Of a stretch of DNA of 64,000 nt, positions 18,305 to 28,926 are shown piece by piece; positions within the stretch are counted from its first letter, which is position 1; each line of letters begins with the position of its first letter. Under the pieces are notes generated by a model. The model was not told the origin of the DNA, did not search any database, and was given only the letters and a program-made list of their open reading frames with translations. Origin of the DNA: Vicugna pacos (lineage: Eukaryota > Chordata > Mammalia > Artiodactyla > Camelidae); NCBI RefSeq assembly GCF_048564905.1, contig NC_132989.1, positions 6,307,257-6,371,256 of the forward strand, in the 5' to 3' direction. The position numbers were made by a program, and so were the translations under genes.

Positions 18305-20700
18305 GGCTACCTTTTTCTGCCCACTTTTTCCACCCCTTTCCGAAGGGTGGAGGAACAGAAGATGCCCGCGCGAAGACGAATTTCTGTCATTCTGAAAGGC
18401 CAGACACTGGCGGAGCTCCGTGCTTTTGCCCCTCAAGTGCCTGCCACCTATCGGCCACTCCCTCCCGTGGCCTAATCTGTAGAAGGCCAGACCCGCTACG
18501 ACTTGGTCTTGCGATCACTGGCTCTGCGCGCCTTCTTCCCCGCGGTCCCTTTCTCGCTTCCTTTTCCGCGCCCTCTCTGCGAGTTCGTGGCAGAACCTTC
18601 CGTTCCCTTACCTGTTGCTCCACTTGGACTAGGGCTGATCTCTAATTCTTGCTCTTTGTTGCGTGGGGACCACCTGTGAACGGCCTTCCTCCCCTCGGAC
18701 CCTGGGAATCTACTATTTTAGTCCGGGGTGGGGCTATGTTTAAGCCCCCGCGTAGCTCGCCATTGGCTCCCTCAGTGGCTTCTGTAGTGGGGTGACCTTC
18801 CAATAGGGTAGGCACATAAGGGTTGAAGAATCCCGGGAGTCTGGGTCGCGCAAGGGCCGCAAATCCGTTCGGGTCTTGACGCAAAGTTTGGGTTTTTGGA
18901 TGGGAGCGGGGTTGGGTGAGGGAGGGAAGCGCATCCCTTCCCTGCCGCGAACCCCACCCACCTCATTCACCTCTCCCCGACGTCTACCCAGTTTTCCGCG
19001 AGTGTTTTTCTCTCCTCTGGTGTACCTGGCCCGGGCTCTATTTCGAACCCTGATCCAAGCTAAACTGCTGCTCGGGGTCAGTCCTTAAGTGGGATGGCCA
19101 CTCGCTCAGGGCTTTTCTGAAGGTCCTCTGCCTCTGCCTAGGCCGCCTGGATGGGTCGTGCCCGCGAAGGCCACGGAGGGAGGGCGACCTCCTGCAGGCC
19201 AGGTTCTGCTTATGCGGCAGCACCCCCATTGTTCGTTAAGGATTTAGGCTCATTTTGTACACTCGATTTCTGTTAACAACATAAATGAATCAATCGGAAG
19301 GGTAGCATATGTTAGTTGGTTTGTTTAAAAGGAAAACTAAATAGTTGTTTAAAAAAACACAGTGGAAGCGAATGTGACAAAGGTATAGTCTTTAGGTTCA
19401 GGTGTCATGGATGTGGACACTTGTTTGCCCTTTTCTTTATATAATTCCATGGAGAAGAGACGCGAATGCTTACAACACGGAGGCCGTAGTGACCCAAGGG
19501 AAGCCAAGGACGCACAGCTGCCGTGAGCAGAGGGGAGCCCACCTAACGCTGAGGGTGCCCTGGAGGAGGTGCAGACAACACTAGGTGGGGATGGGATTCA
19601 TTAGCATCGTGGTCTCCAAGGAAGAGGCCGAGAGGAGGAGCAGCGAGTGGAGAGGTCTGCGCAGCGGGCTGAGCAAGACTGCGGAGAGTGGCAATGGAAA
19701 AAATAGCACTTCTTTTCCTTGGAGGAGGTTAACCACCGTTCGTCTCCCACGATGTTTTCTAACAGCCACCTGGGTAGGGAATTTCTCTTCCGGTGGCACA
19801 AAAATAAACCTTTGGGTCAGCTCTGAGTGGATTTTCGTGAATTCCTAAAGCAGGGAATCAGAATCACTTTTTTTTCTTTAAATTACTAAATAACCCAGTG
19901 GAATTGCAGGAGGAAAGCGCCCGCACGGCCCAGGCCTCTGGTTCTCTGGGCGGGGGACTGTTCTGGGGCGATTCCAGGAGAAGGCAGCGAGGGCGGGGAG
20001 CCAGGACGCGCGGCGTGGGCGCCGCGTGTGCGCGCGCGTGCACTGCGATCGTCGCGGGCGGCGCACCAACTACCGCGGTCGGTCACCCCTTGGGGGAGCC
20101 GGCTTCCTGGTTATCTCATTTCTGCTTCTCATTTCTCACTTCCCTACATTTTATGAACATTTTGCAAATAAGTATATGTTGTTCTTTTATTTTCGTAAAA
20201 CGATAAAGAGAAGCCCCCGTCCCGTTACCAGGTGCCCCACAAGAAAGGACTACGAGGGTTTCATTTCGTTTGTTGCGTCTCGGAACCTAGTCCATACCGC
20301 GTCCCCTCCAAGCCTAGGGCCCAGTTCTCTCAAGGAGCCCTCCGGCTCTCCCGGCTTCTGCTCCCTGCCCCTGGGCCTCCAGACTTGCGCCTTATTTGGG
20401 CTCCCTCGAGAAAGGGGGAGTCCTAAAACGAAGGGATGTCCTGGCCTGCTGCCCGAGTAGCCTTAGCAATGAGGCCCTCGTTCGGATTCCAGATCTCAGA
20501 GGGGCCAAGTGATACCGAGCATTAACGCTGAGCGAGCTACTTACGGCTGAGTTCACAGCGGACGCCAATATGGGTCGAACAGGGATAGGTTGGGCGTGGG
20601 GAGCTCGGAAATCCGGGAGGTGCTTTGAATATGCCAGAGATAAAGATTAACTTTTTCAGCAATTAAGCAACTCTGTATAGATCCATATCTGGGGCTAAAA
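18305..20700. other. Intergenic between tRNA-Thr and tRNA-Pro, with a second small CpG-rich patch
   Basis: No gene is recognised. CpG stays frequent to about 19200. A second patch at 19900-20105, with CGCGCG runs and GC-box-like GGGCGGGG, lies 620 bases before tRNA-Pro. I find no start-codon context, conserved protein or splice pair that supports a coding gene. Confidence 0.45.
18312..18316 (+). terminator. Pol III terminator for tRNA-Thr
   Basis: A T5 run begins 8 bases past the tRNA-Thr 3' end, with a second T5 at 18325-18329 as backup. Confidence 0.7.
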
Positions 20701-20721
20701 CTACGCATTCCTCCACGGAGT

Positions 20722-20793
20722 GGCTCGTTGGTCTAGGGGTATGATTCTCGCTTTGGGTGCGAGAGGTCCCGGGTTCAAATCCCGGACGAGCCC
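20722..20793 (+). tRNA. tRNA-Pro-TGG: tRNA-Pro (anticodon UGG)
   Basis: A 72-base cloverleaf. The acceptor GGCTCGT pairs with 3' ACGAGCC, the D arm is TGGTCTAGGGGTATGATT, the anticodon stem-loop CTCGCTTTGGGTGCGAG has TGG at 34-36, the B box is GGTTCAAATCC and the discriminator is C. There is no intron. It decodes CCA proline codons. A T13 run begins two bases after the mature 3' end. It lies 316 bases upstream of tRNA-Val on the same strand. Confidence 0.96.
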
Positions 20794-20795
20794 AC

Positions 20796-20808
20796 TTTTT
20801 TTTTTTTT
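20796..20808 (+). terminator. Pol III terminator for tRNA-Pro
   Basis: A 13-base T run begins almost directly at the tRNA-Pro 3' end, an unusually strong and close Pol III stop. Confidence 0.8.
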
Positions 20809-21109
20809 CTTGTCTACTTCCTAATTAAATTTATTGTTCCGTGGACCGTTTTTGTCCTGGACGGGAAGTTGACCTTACCAAGGGTTCTGGGAGGACTGCG
20901 GATCTGAAAGAAGAACAGGTAGCAGGGTGAGTAAGCCGCCTCAGAACCGAAAATCTCCGGTGGGAGATTGGGAGCAGAGCCTCCTGCGAGTGTTTCCACT
21001 TGTCTGGGTCATGGGATCATCCTTTAACGTTCTTAAAACTGTTATCTATTGTACCTACAAGAGGTTTTCCCAACAATCAATAGTAGTATGGAGGGCCTAC
21101 TTCTCGCGG

Positions 21110-21182
21110 GTTTCCGTAGTGTAGTGGTTATCACGTTCGCCTAACACGCGAAAGGTCCCCGGTTCGAAACCGGGCGGAAACA
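21110..21182 (+). tRNA. tRNA-Val-AAC: tRNA-Val (anticodon AAC)
   Basis: A 73-base cloverleaf. The acceptor GTTTCCG pairs with 3' CGGAAAC, the D arm is TAGTGTAGTGGTTATCAC, the anticodon stem-loop GTTCGCCTAACACGCGAA has AAC (A34 becomes inosine) and the T arm holds GGTTCGAAACC. The discriminator is A and there is no intron. It decodes GTT and GTC (and GTA) valine codons. The first T4 lies only 43 bases downstream (21225-21228); the nearer stretch has just T3 interruptions. It faces tRNA-Leu, 256 bases away on the opposite strand. Confidence 0.96.
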
Positions 21183-21410
21183 ACCTTTCCTTTATAGTTC
21201 CTTTCTTACTATCTAATATTACAATTTTGAAGTTGGTCCACCTGTGTAGACTGTAACCCACCCCGCTTGCTGTCAACAATATGGGCGCGCGCTCAGTTGG
21301 GGTATTTCGTAGCCGTATGCTGGAAAAGGGAGTCGCACATCCGGAGAAACGTAGTCCGCAGGTGGGCCTCCAATTCACATACTACTTTTGTACAAGTCGC
21401 ATGCTGTGTG

Positions 21411-21417
21411 AAAAAAA
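21411..21417 (-). terminator. Pol III terminator for tRNA-Leu
   Basis: A7 on the plus strand reads as T7 on the minus strand, 22 bases past the tRNA-Leu 3' end. Confidence 0.65.
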
Positions 21418-21438
21418 GTGCAACGTATCACCACAACC

Positions 21439-21520
21439 TGGCAGCGGTGGGATTCGAACCCACGCCCCCGAAGAGACTGGAGCCTTAATCCAGCGCCTTG
21501 GACCGCTCGGCCACGCTACC
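21439..21520 (-). tRNA. tRNA-Leu-AAG: tRNA-Leu (anticodon AAG)
   Basis: An 82-base class II tRNA on the minus strand. The acceptor GGTAGCG pairs with 3' CGCTGCC, the D arm is TGGCCGAGCGGTCCAAGGC, the anticodon loop TTAAGGC gives AAG (A34 becomes inosine) and the long variable arm is TCTCTTCGGGGGC. The B box is GGTTCGAATCC and the discriminator is A. There is no intron. It decodes CTT and CTC leucine codons. It is convergent with tRNA-Val. Confidence 0.96.
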
Positions 21521-22879
21521 TCGCGTGGAAAACACAGCACTGCCTTTGGCTGTCATTTTTCAATTCAGGCAACATCCACTGGGTCCTGAGGAAAACCAAA
21601 TGTTGGGATGGGCCTACAGGTCAGCACAGAAACCAAACTTCATCCAACAGAATTAGCTTGGCCACAGCCACAGGCGTGGAATCTGTGCTGTACCAATGCT
21701 TTGACAAAAGAGAATTCACACAACGGTTTTTGGAAGGATGCTCAAGAAGTCACCCGGACCATTCACCTTTGGGGAGTGGGCGTGGATGCAGAGTAAGCCT
21801 TCTACACGATTGCTTGTTTGTTTGTTTAACTATGAGCGTGTGTTGTTTTTCCAAATTAAAGGAAGGGGAAACTCTGCACTGCCTTTCCCACTTCCTTTTC
21901 TTTAAACCCGTTACATTTTTTGGCAGAAACACTGACACATTCAGAAGTGGCTCTTTAGTGACCATGTTGGTCACAATCTCAGAGGCCTCCATCCATGCAG
22001 CTCTGTTGCCTGAAGTTTCCACCCTTGAAACAAATGTTTCAGCTGGAAGTTTCAGGTCTTGACAAAACACGCTTGATTGCACACTCTACAGACATCCTCT
22101 TACCCCCACCCGCCTAATTACAAAAATCCATTTCTTAACAAAATAGCAAAATCCCAGAGAAAAATATATAGAAAAAATTCCCCCGCAAGCCCCAAACTGA
22201 GATAACCATCACTATTTGGTGAACTAATCTCCAGTTGGTTTTCTGTTGATTTTTACCTGCACCAGTGAGTCTATATATTTATTTGTGATCTTGCTATAGA
22301 AATAGATTTGAATCTCGCTTAAAAAAATTATCCCGAATGTCGTGTATAACCAATAACAAGCTTAATTAGAGGAGGAGACGGAAACTTCAGATACTAAGGT
22401 GGATTTTGGAACACGTTTAAAACCGTTAAGAGTTGACATGAGTGTTCATAAAGTCTTTTTTAGATGTAGGGCTTTCCTTTTACTTGACAATTTTCACTCA
22501 CCGATTCTTATTAAGGTCAAAGTCTTTTGCCTGTGAAGTTAAATGAAAAACAGAGAGAGAGAGAGTAAAACAAAATTTCTTTAGTGTATAAGGATGTTAG
22601 ATGTTTGACTTTTAAAAATTGTCAAGACAATTAATTTTCTTTGAATTATAGATCACAGTAGCTTTCTAAGTGATCAAGATAGAAGTACAAGCGAATTCTC
22701 AGATGCTCCTGGAAACACATTTTAAGATACAGCTCACAAGATATGTATTTCTTTTGGGGAATGATTATCCTTTGGGGAGACTGAAGAATACTCGATTTAT
22801 CTTACACTAAAATTTAGCCTTTGATCACTGTGGCTGGGATAGATCATAAAGTGGAATCGCCAAGGTTTTCTGGATGCAC
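21521..22879. other. AT-rich intergenic, possible 3' tail of the EID1 pseudogene
   Basis: No gene is recognised. A GTTTGTTTGTTTAA run occurs near 21815 and an AGAGAGAGAGAG run at 22550-22566. The right part may include retrotransposed EID1 3' UTR, but the polyA end of that copy was not located. Confidence 0.3.
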
Positions 22880-23184
22880 TGTTATTCGAAATAACTCAAA
22901 GACATCTTGTGTCCTCAATCAGACGATTTATTTCCTTTTTCTCATATAATTAATATAGTGGGCTCTTGTAATGGTGTTTCAGGACATTCTTGAAAACAGG
23001 TTTCAACAATACTAAGATCCTTTTTCTTTAACAATTTTCTTCCTTTTTCATGAAGAAGTCACTGCCTTACTCTGTTTTGCAAGATCAAGTGTTTCACTGA
23101 CACAGAACTGTTTGGAATGAACTCAAGAGACTGGAATCTGGGGTCTCTCCTCAAGTACCTTCCTCCTCTTTTAGCATCATTTAA

Positions 23185-23590
23185 CTACTCTCTATCAAAA
23201 GTCTAATTGCAGCTGAGTTCTTCGGTCAGACAATTGACAACCATAAGTGGAAAAAAAAAGCTCTTTGATAAAAGCCAACTGATCAGACGAGGTCTTCTCA
23301 TGATGCATCTGAAACCCGCCATCCAGAGCTGCTTCTCTAGCTCTGGAGGTTCTCAGAAACACCTTGTTGGATTCTTCAAGGGCTGCTGATGCTCCGTACC
23401 TGTACCACTCAGCTGCTCCTCTTCTAGATAGTCATGGTCATCCTCCCAGTCATTAAATTCCTGGCCATCTTCCCCCACTCCCGAAGTCATGGCCGGCCTC
23501 CTCCTCTTCCACTGGCTCTTCCTGGTGGGGCTGTGGCGGGGCTCAGGTGTGGGGGTTCAGGGATGGCTGCCTGGCTCCAAGAGAGGAGGG
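23185..23590 (-). pseudogene. EID1P: EID1-like processed pseudogene
   Basis: On the minus strand, translations in more than one frame match EID1, the EP300-interacting inhibitor of differentiation. One frame gives EFNDWEDDHDYLEEEQLSGT and a second gives LEESNKVFLRTSRA, LDGGFQMHHEKTSSDQLAFI and a degraded FSTYG-type end. The parent reads, from memory, EFDDWEDDYDYPEEEQLSGA, then ALDGGFQMHYEKTPFDQLAFIEELFS. A frameshift falls just after LSGTG, and an in-frame TAG lies near the C-terminus before the GATAGAGAG that matches the parental DRE end. There are no introns and the parent is itself a single-exon gene, so it is a dead retrocopy. The N-terminal acidic part (near 23500-23590) is only loosely recognisable. 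3' UTR probably continues below 23185. Confidence 0.8.
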
Positions 23591-23649
23591 CAGCCAGTAC
23601 CAGAGAAGAATACACTGCATCCCAGTAGATCTATTCTTGGTGCTTATGT

Positions 23650-24620
23650 TACCGAGTCCAGTCTCATTTTGCTCATCACAGGACAGGCCAACAAATCCAG
23701 AGACGAGGTGCTGGGGCAAGGAATAGCGACTTTATTCCAAAAGCCGGCAGACCGAGAAGATGGCAGACTAATGTCTTGGAGAACCATCTTCTCCAAGTCA
23801 GAATTAAGAAGAGCAGGTATGCTTGGTTGTTGCAAACTTCTTGGTGAAGGCATTCTTTGTTGACGGAATCCTTTGTTCTTGCAGCTATCCACGTGGGCCA
23901 GATCATGATGCCCCTGTAAACCTCCAATATAACAAATGCTATTTTCTATTCTGCAACTTGTTATCTTTATAGGAGTGCAAAAGTGTTCATATCCTTAAAG
24001 GTCAGAACCTTGAGAATAGGCTGTGTATTTCAGGCTAAAGGCAACACTCTTTTACAAAAGGTGCAGAGCCGGCAAGACTAAGCCTAGAAAACAGGGCACA
24101 GGGTTAAAGCCAAAGGAACAACAGATCTAATGTGGAGTCAGATTTGTTCTTTTCTATTACATATAGACAGCGTATAGCCTGTCTCAGAAGGCCAGAGAGG
24201 CCACGAGGCATGGGGGAGTGGGTGCGTAAGGTTAAAGTAGATACACATTACATAGACAGAGCGTGGGCCATCTCAAAAGGCAAGGGACAGGCAGAGAGAG
24301 AGAGACACAGAGACAGAGACAGAGACAGAGAGCCCTGAGATGCCAGCTTTTTAGTCTCTATGGGCTTGGTAACTTCATATGCTAACAAGTGGGAAGATTA
24401 TTCCTCCTGCTTTGGGAAAGGGGCTGGGATTCCCAGGAACTGCGCCATCACCCACTTTTTGACCTTTCAGCCTTGAAACTGTCCTGACACCAGTGGGAGT
24501 GCCATTTAGCATGCTGTTGTATTTCAATGAGCATATATTGGAGCTCAAGGTCTACTGGGAGTTGAATCTCCCACCATCTTGGTGATAATTGCTGTGTCAT
24601 TCTTTTAATGGCTATACCCT
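23650..24620 (-). mobile_element. LTR retroelement fossil, probably ERV-L class
   Basis: The sequence has the feel of an old LTR with adjoining internal sequence read on the minus strand. A reversed polyA-signal-like stretch ('gactttattccaaaagccgg') sits near 23728, and the right side holds 'accatcttggtgataattgc'. It is broken and non-coding, and its ends are only approximate. A GACAGAGACAGAGACAGA run lies at 24300-24330. The class assignment is from memory of similar mammalian LTRs and is uncertain. Confidence 0.4.
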
Positions 24621-24834
24621 GCCCTCTTTCCTCTTGTCTCAACTTTATCACTTCATCTAGATAGCTGTGGGCCAGCATCGGTCTCTTTCTTTCCTTCCGC
24701 CTCTACCTTCTGTCCATCCATTAACAAACTTGTGGAAGTTCCCTACAAAGAATGCCAAGAGTGCCCACAACCACCCTCTTGTATTGTCTGGGGCTGCTCA
24801 GGCCTGCCTCCAATCCTATTTGCTCACCGATTTT

Positions 24835-25375
24835 AATTTGGGAAAGTTTTGACATGAAAATATAGTGAGTATTACAATGAACCTGACATACCCATCCGCC
24901 AGCTTCAGCAGTTTTAAATTTTTGGTCACTTCTGTGTTCTCTCCACCTTTCTTCTCCTGATTATTTCAAGCAAATCCCAGTTATCATATCATTTCATCTA
25001 TGCCTATTTCAGTCCAAACCTCTAAAAGATAATTTTTAAAAGACATCACAATAACATTATTACACCAAAAACAGCTAGCAATAATTCCTTAATATGATCA
25101 ACTGTCACATATGAACATTTCCCTGTCTTATAATTTTTTAAAACAAGTTTGTATGAATCAGCAAGGAAAAGAAGTCTTTACATTGCACTAGGTTAATCTG
25201 TCTCTTGTGTCTTCATCTGGTGTTTTTTTCCCTCCTTCTCTCTGTCTCTCTTTTCTTGCAATTTATCATAGGAACCTGGTCATTTGTCTCATACATGTTT
25301 CCTACAATCCGGATTTTACGTCTCTGTGAAGTGATCTTTTTAGAACACATATGGGTCCTGGTGCCTCCTGTTGTA
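24835..25375. mobile_element. Ancient interspersed repeat, same family as 13815-14210
   Basis: It carries the phrases 'acccatccgccagcttcagc', 'caagcaaatcccagttatc', 'attccttaatatgatcaact' and 'ggaacctggtcatttgtctc' in the same order as the other copies. This is the longest copy in the window. Confidence 0.6.
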
Positions 25376-25384
25376 AATCCTTTA

Positions 25385-25600
25385 ATGAGTCCATATTTGA
25401 CTTGGAAAGGAGGCTGAACTGTGGTCTTCGAGGCCCTGCCTGCGCTCTAATACCACCTTTTATGCTTTGCCCCAGCTTTCAACCTGGAGGCCTGTACCTC
25501 CTAGAACAAGGCAAAGATCTTTTTGTTTGCTGTTTTCTGTACCTGGAAAACCCTTCCTTTTTGCCTTTTGGATTCCTCTGCCCCAGAGGGTACCTGCACT
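25385..25600 (-). mobile_element. L2 fragment
   Basis: Reversed L2 3' region ('ggaggctgaactgtggtcttcg' type start, then 'tgtacctggaaaacccttcc'). It parallels the L2 copy at 13400-13800. Confidence 0.5.
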
Positions 25601-25604
25601 AGGT

Positions 25605-25945
25605 ACAGTTCTCCAGAGAAACAACCAATCTGCAGGGTTGGCCAGCAGGCTGGAGGCTCAGGGAGCTCTGTGGATAGGCCTTCAGTCAGGAAGAGGCAAT
25701 GTTGCAGATGAAATCTGGACAGTTTGATAAGAGTATTCTCTCTTACTGGGGGAAAGCGCAGTCTTTTTGTTCTATCCAGGCTCAACTGATTGGCCCACCC
25801 ACACTGCGGAGGGCAATCTGCTTTACTCCACCAATCAAAATGCTAATCTCAACCAAATAGAACTTTATGGAAACACAGACTAATATTTGACCAGGTATCT
25901 GGGCGCCCCATGGACTGGTCCGGTTGACACATAAAATTAACCATT
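25605..25945 (-). mobile_element. MLT2-type ERV-L solo LTR fossil
   Basis: The right end reads, on the minus strand, as a variant of the MLT2 start ('ggttaattttatgtgtcaac'). The left end matches the MLT2 finish ('tctctggagaactgtacct'). In between is the 'attagcattttgattggtgg' block. It is an incomplete old LTR, shorter than the usual MLT2, with no internal region. The insertion is shared by many placental mammals in type, and so is ancient. Confidence 0.75.
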
Positions 25946-26404
25946 CCACTACCCCAAACAGGAACTCTTCATTCCCACTCCTGCCTGTATTAGCTATCAG
26001 AGAATGCTGCACATTTAAATCACAGCCATCTACATTCCTGGCTCTATGATTCTTTTAAAATTTTTTTATTAGTTTATTTGGTTTGTCATTTGTCTTCTCC
26101 CTAAGAATGTAAGGTTGTAACAACAGGGACCCAGCCTACCTTGTTCACTGTTGGACCCCTGAGCTGCCCCCAGTGATAGCTACCACAAAAGCCAGAGGCT
26201 GTGACTGAGTTTCAGACGGGCCACTTGGTGTAGCTGAGAAAGGTGGTTAGGCAGGCTTATATGACCCTACCTGATTAACAACAGGGGACAGGATGCATCC
26301 AGCTGATGAAAATGCAGGACCTTTCTCTTAACCCACAGCTGGCTCCTTAAAAATCCAAGGGCATACCCCAGTATCTTTTCCTTTGTCCCTGTGGAAGTTT
26401 CTTT

Positions 26405-26731
26405 CTTTCTTTCTTTTTTTAACTGAAGTACTGTCAATTGCAGTGTGTCAATTGCTGGTGTACAGCACAATGTCCCAGTCATGCACATACATACATATAT
26501 TCATTTTCCATATTCTTATATTAAAGATTTTACCAGATATTGAACAGAGTCCCCTGTGCTATACAGAATAAACTTTTTTAAAAATCTATTTTTATATGTA
26601 GTGGCTAACATTTGTAAATCCCAAAGTCCCAAATTTATCTCCTCCCACCCCCTGTCACCAGTAACCATAAGATTATTTACTACTTCTGCGAGTCTGTTTC
26701 TGTTTTGTAGATGGGTTCATAGTGTCTTTTA
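26405..26731 (-). mobile_element. L1 3' UTR (cetartiodactyl type)
   Basis: The minus-strand L1 tail contains 'ggtgtacagcacaatgtccc', 'gtcccctgtgctatacag' and 'gtaaccataagattatttac'. Its 5' side runs straight into the pyrimidine tract where the L1 T-rich block would be. It is the same subtype as the inner copy at 52845-53728. Confidence 0.85.
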
Positions 26732-26779
26732 TCTTTCTTCCTTCCTTCCTTCCTTCCTTCCTTCCTTCCTTCCTTCCTT

Positions 26780-26844
<65 letters not shown>

Positions 26845-26859
26845 TTCTTTCTTTCTTTT

Positions 26860-26941
<82 letters not shown>

Positions 26942-27048
26942 TTCCTTCCTTCCTTCCTTCCTTCCTTCCTTCCTCTCTCTCTTTCTCTCTCTCTCTTTCT
27001 CTCTCTCTCTTTCTCTCTCCCTTTCTTTCTTTCTTTCTTTCTTTCTTT

Positions 27049-27143
<95 letters not shown>

Positions 27144-27172
27144 CTTTCTCTCTTTCTCTCTTTCTTTCTTCT
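26732..27172. repeat. 441-base pure pyrimidine tract (TTTC)n/(TTCC)n/(CT)n
   Basis: There is not one purine on the plus strand from 26732 to 27172. The motif alternates between TTCC, CT and TTTC blocks, twice over. It appears to have grown from the T/C-rich part of the neighbouring L1 3' UTR. All long open frames reported across it (poly Phe-Leu-Ser or Lys-Glu-Arg) are artefacts. Confidence 0.97.
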
Positions 27173-28313
27173 GCTGGACCCCTCCTCTGCCAGGCCAAAT
27201 GTCTGGCAGCCCCTCCTCAGCCCAGACCCCATTGCCCACACTTCTTTCCTGGACCGGCTATTTAATAGGGGCACCACCTGAGTCATCCCCTCTCAGGGCT
27301 GCTTTGAGGATGGGAGGGAGCTTGGTTTTCAAAACTTAACTGAACGTAAGTACTGTGTCCCTGATAGGATAGGATGAAGCAGATGCCGAAAGAGGGACTA
27401 GGGAGGAGGGGGTGACATCTTCTACCTGGGGACTCAGGGCAGCTTTCTGGAGAATGTTTCAGACCAGTCACCCCATCCCCATGTACCTGCTTCATCTGAC
27501 ATGGAGGCCAGCATTGGGCTCAGGGTCCCCTGATGTTTTGTCCCCTGGAAAGGGACCTGAGGGTGCTGAGGTCTCCTGTGAAAATGACTTCCAGTCCCAG
27601 CTCAGCAAAGAGGCACAGCCCAGACTTGGACTTGGAGGGGAGCTTTGGCAGTTTCACAAGGGGGCCCGTCCTGAGTCAGGCATCCTGGGGAAAACCAGGT
27701 CGGCTGGTCTCTGTCCATGGAACTCCGTGTGGGTTCAGTTCCAGGCTGCATGGACCTGGGAGACCTGAACACGGAGTGTGGGGACCTGCTCTGTGATATG
27801 AGCCAGCCAAACCCCTCTCTGAGCTCTGTTCCCACCTCAGAAAAATGAGAGGGTAGAACAAGGCGATCTCAAAAGGTCCCCACTGGCTCTGAAACGTCCC
27901 TGCTTGTGCGGCATTTAGATTTGTCCTATTTCTAATGTCTCTGCTGAATATCCTGCCCATCATCAGGGCGAGTTAAGGCCAAGATCAAGAGCCCATTTTC
28001 TGGACTGTCCTAAGTATTGTTGGAGAAGGTGGCCCCTGAGACCTGCCATGAGATGCCCACCCCCAAACATCTCCCAAGCATCCTCGCGCACCATTGTTCT
28101 TCCTACCCAACCTGAGTCTGGGACACTGCAGTTCAGAAAAGAAGCAGTCTGGCACCAGAGCTGTTACAATCACTGGCTCCCCTGCTCTGCTCCAGGTTGA
28201 GAGGAAGCTGGCCATTGTCTCAGAAGGACCCACATGGCGAGAGTGTCCCTGTTGACAGGGAGGGTCTGGGGAGACCCCCCCCCCCCACCATTCCCATTAC
28301 GACAGAATTAAGG
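27173..28313. other. Intergenic, no gene seen
   Basis: GC-moderate sequence without recognisable exons or repeats. A C13 run lies at 28276-28288 just before the first LTR. Confidence 0.4.
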
Positions 28314-28926
28314 TGGTTACTGGAGAGTAAGTTCTTGTCTTGTCACAGAAAGAATTCAGAGACAGACGAGACAGGGAGGTCAAGAAAGTAAAGTGAGGAT
28401 TTATTAAGGGATGGATACTACACTCTTGAATAGAGAGCGGGCAGGGCCAGGTGAGCAGCTGCCCTGAGTTTCTTTGGCAAGCTGTTTGCTTAGACTGTAA
28501 AAATGAATGGGTGGAATATTCACTGGAGAGGGAAGGGTTTGGGGTCATATACCTTGATGTTCATCCCAGCCCCACCTTTCTGAGGGGAGGAGGGATTTCT
28601 GTCTATATTTCGTCTGGATTGAAAGTGTCATGACGTAGGTGCATGATGGGTACTTCTAATCTGCAAGGCTAATTTTATTGTAATGAAGGCATAGTGAGCA
28701 AGAAGTTACATTTGGATGCCGGAGATTCCTGCCTTTTTTTACCTTTCTTGGTCTGCCTCCAGGACACTTGTCACCCCAAAATGTGTGATTTCTTATCAGT
28801 CGGGAGGTTCCTGCTTTCCTCTGTCCAAGCACCTCCATTGTTCACAAGATGTATGGTTTCCTGCCATTTGGCCTGTGCGCCCATCCTCCTTCTCTGCTCA
28901 TATCTAGCCATCTGCCTGCTCTAACA
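28314..28926 (-). mobile_element. Solo LTR fossil, ERV1-like, minus orientation
   Basis: A 613-base LTR with termini TGTTAG...AACCA when read on the minus strand. It holds an AATAAA polyA signal ('cttaataaatcctcac') and a U5-like end. It is clearly homologous to the plus-strand LTR at 29748-30386. No matching target duplication is evident. It is a broken relic with no internal region attached. Confidence 0.75.

Noticed and set aside
18115-18645. 176-residue open frame across tRNA-Thr
   Set aside because: It reads through a tRNA gene, has no conserved domain and comes from CpG-rich DNA.
26556-27339. Long open frames on both strands (up to 241 residues)
   Set aside because: They are translations of the TTTC/TTCC/CT tract (poly Phe-Leu-Ser and poly Lys-Glu-Arg), not a protein gene.
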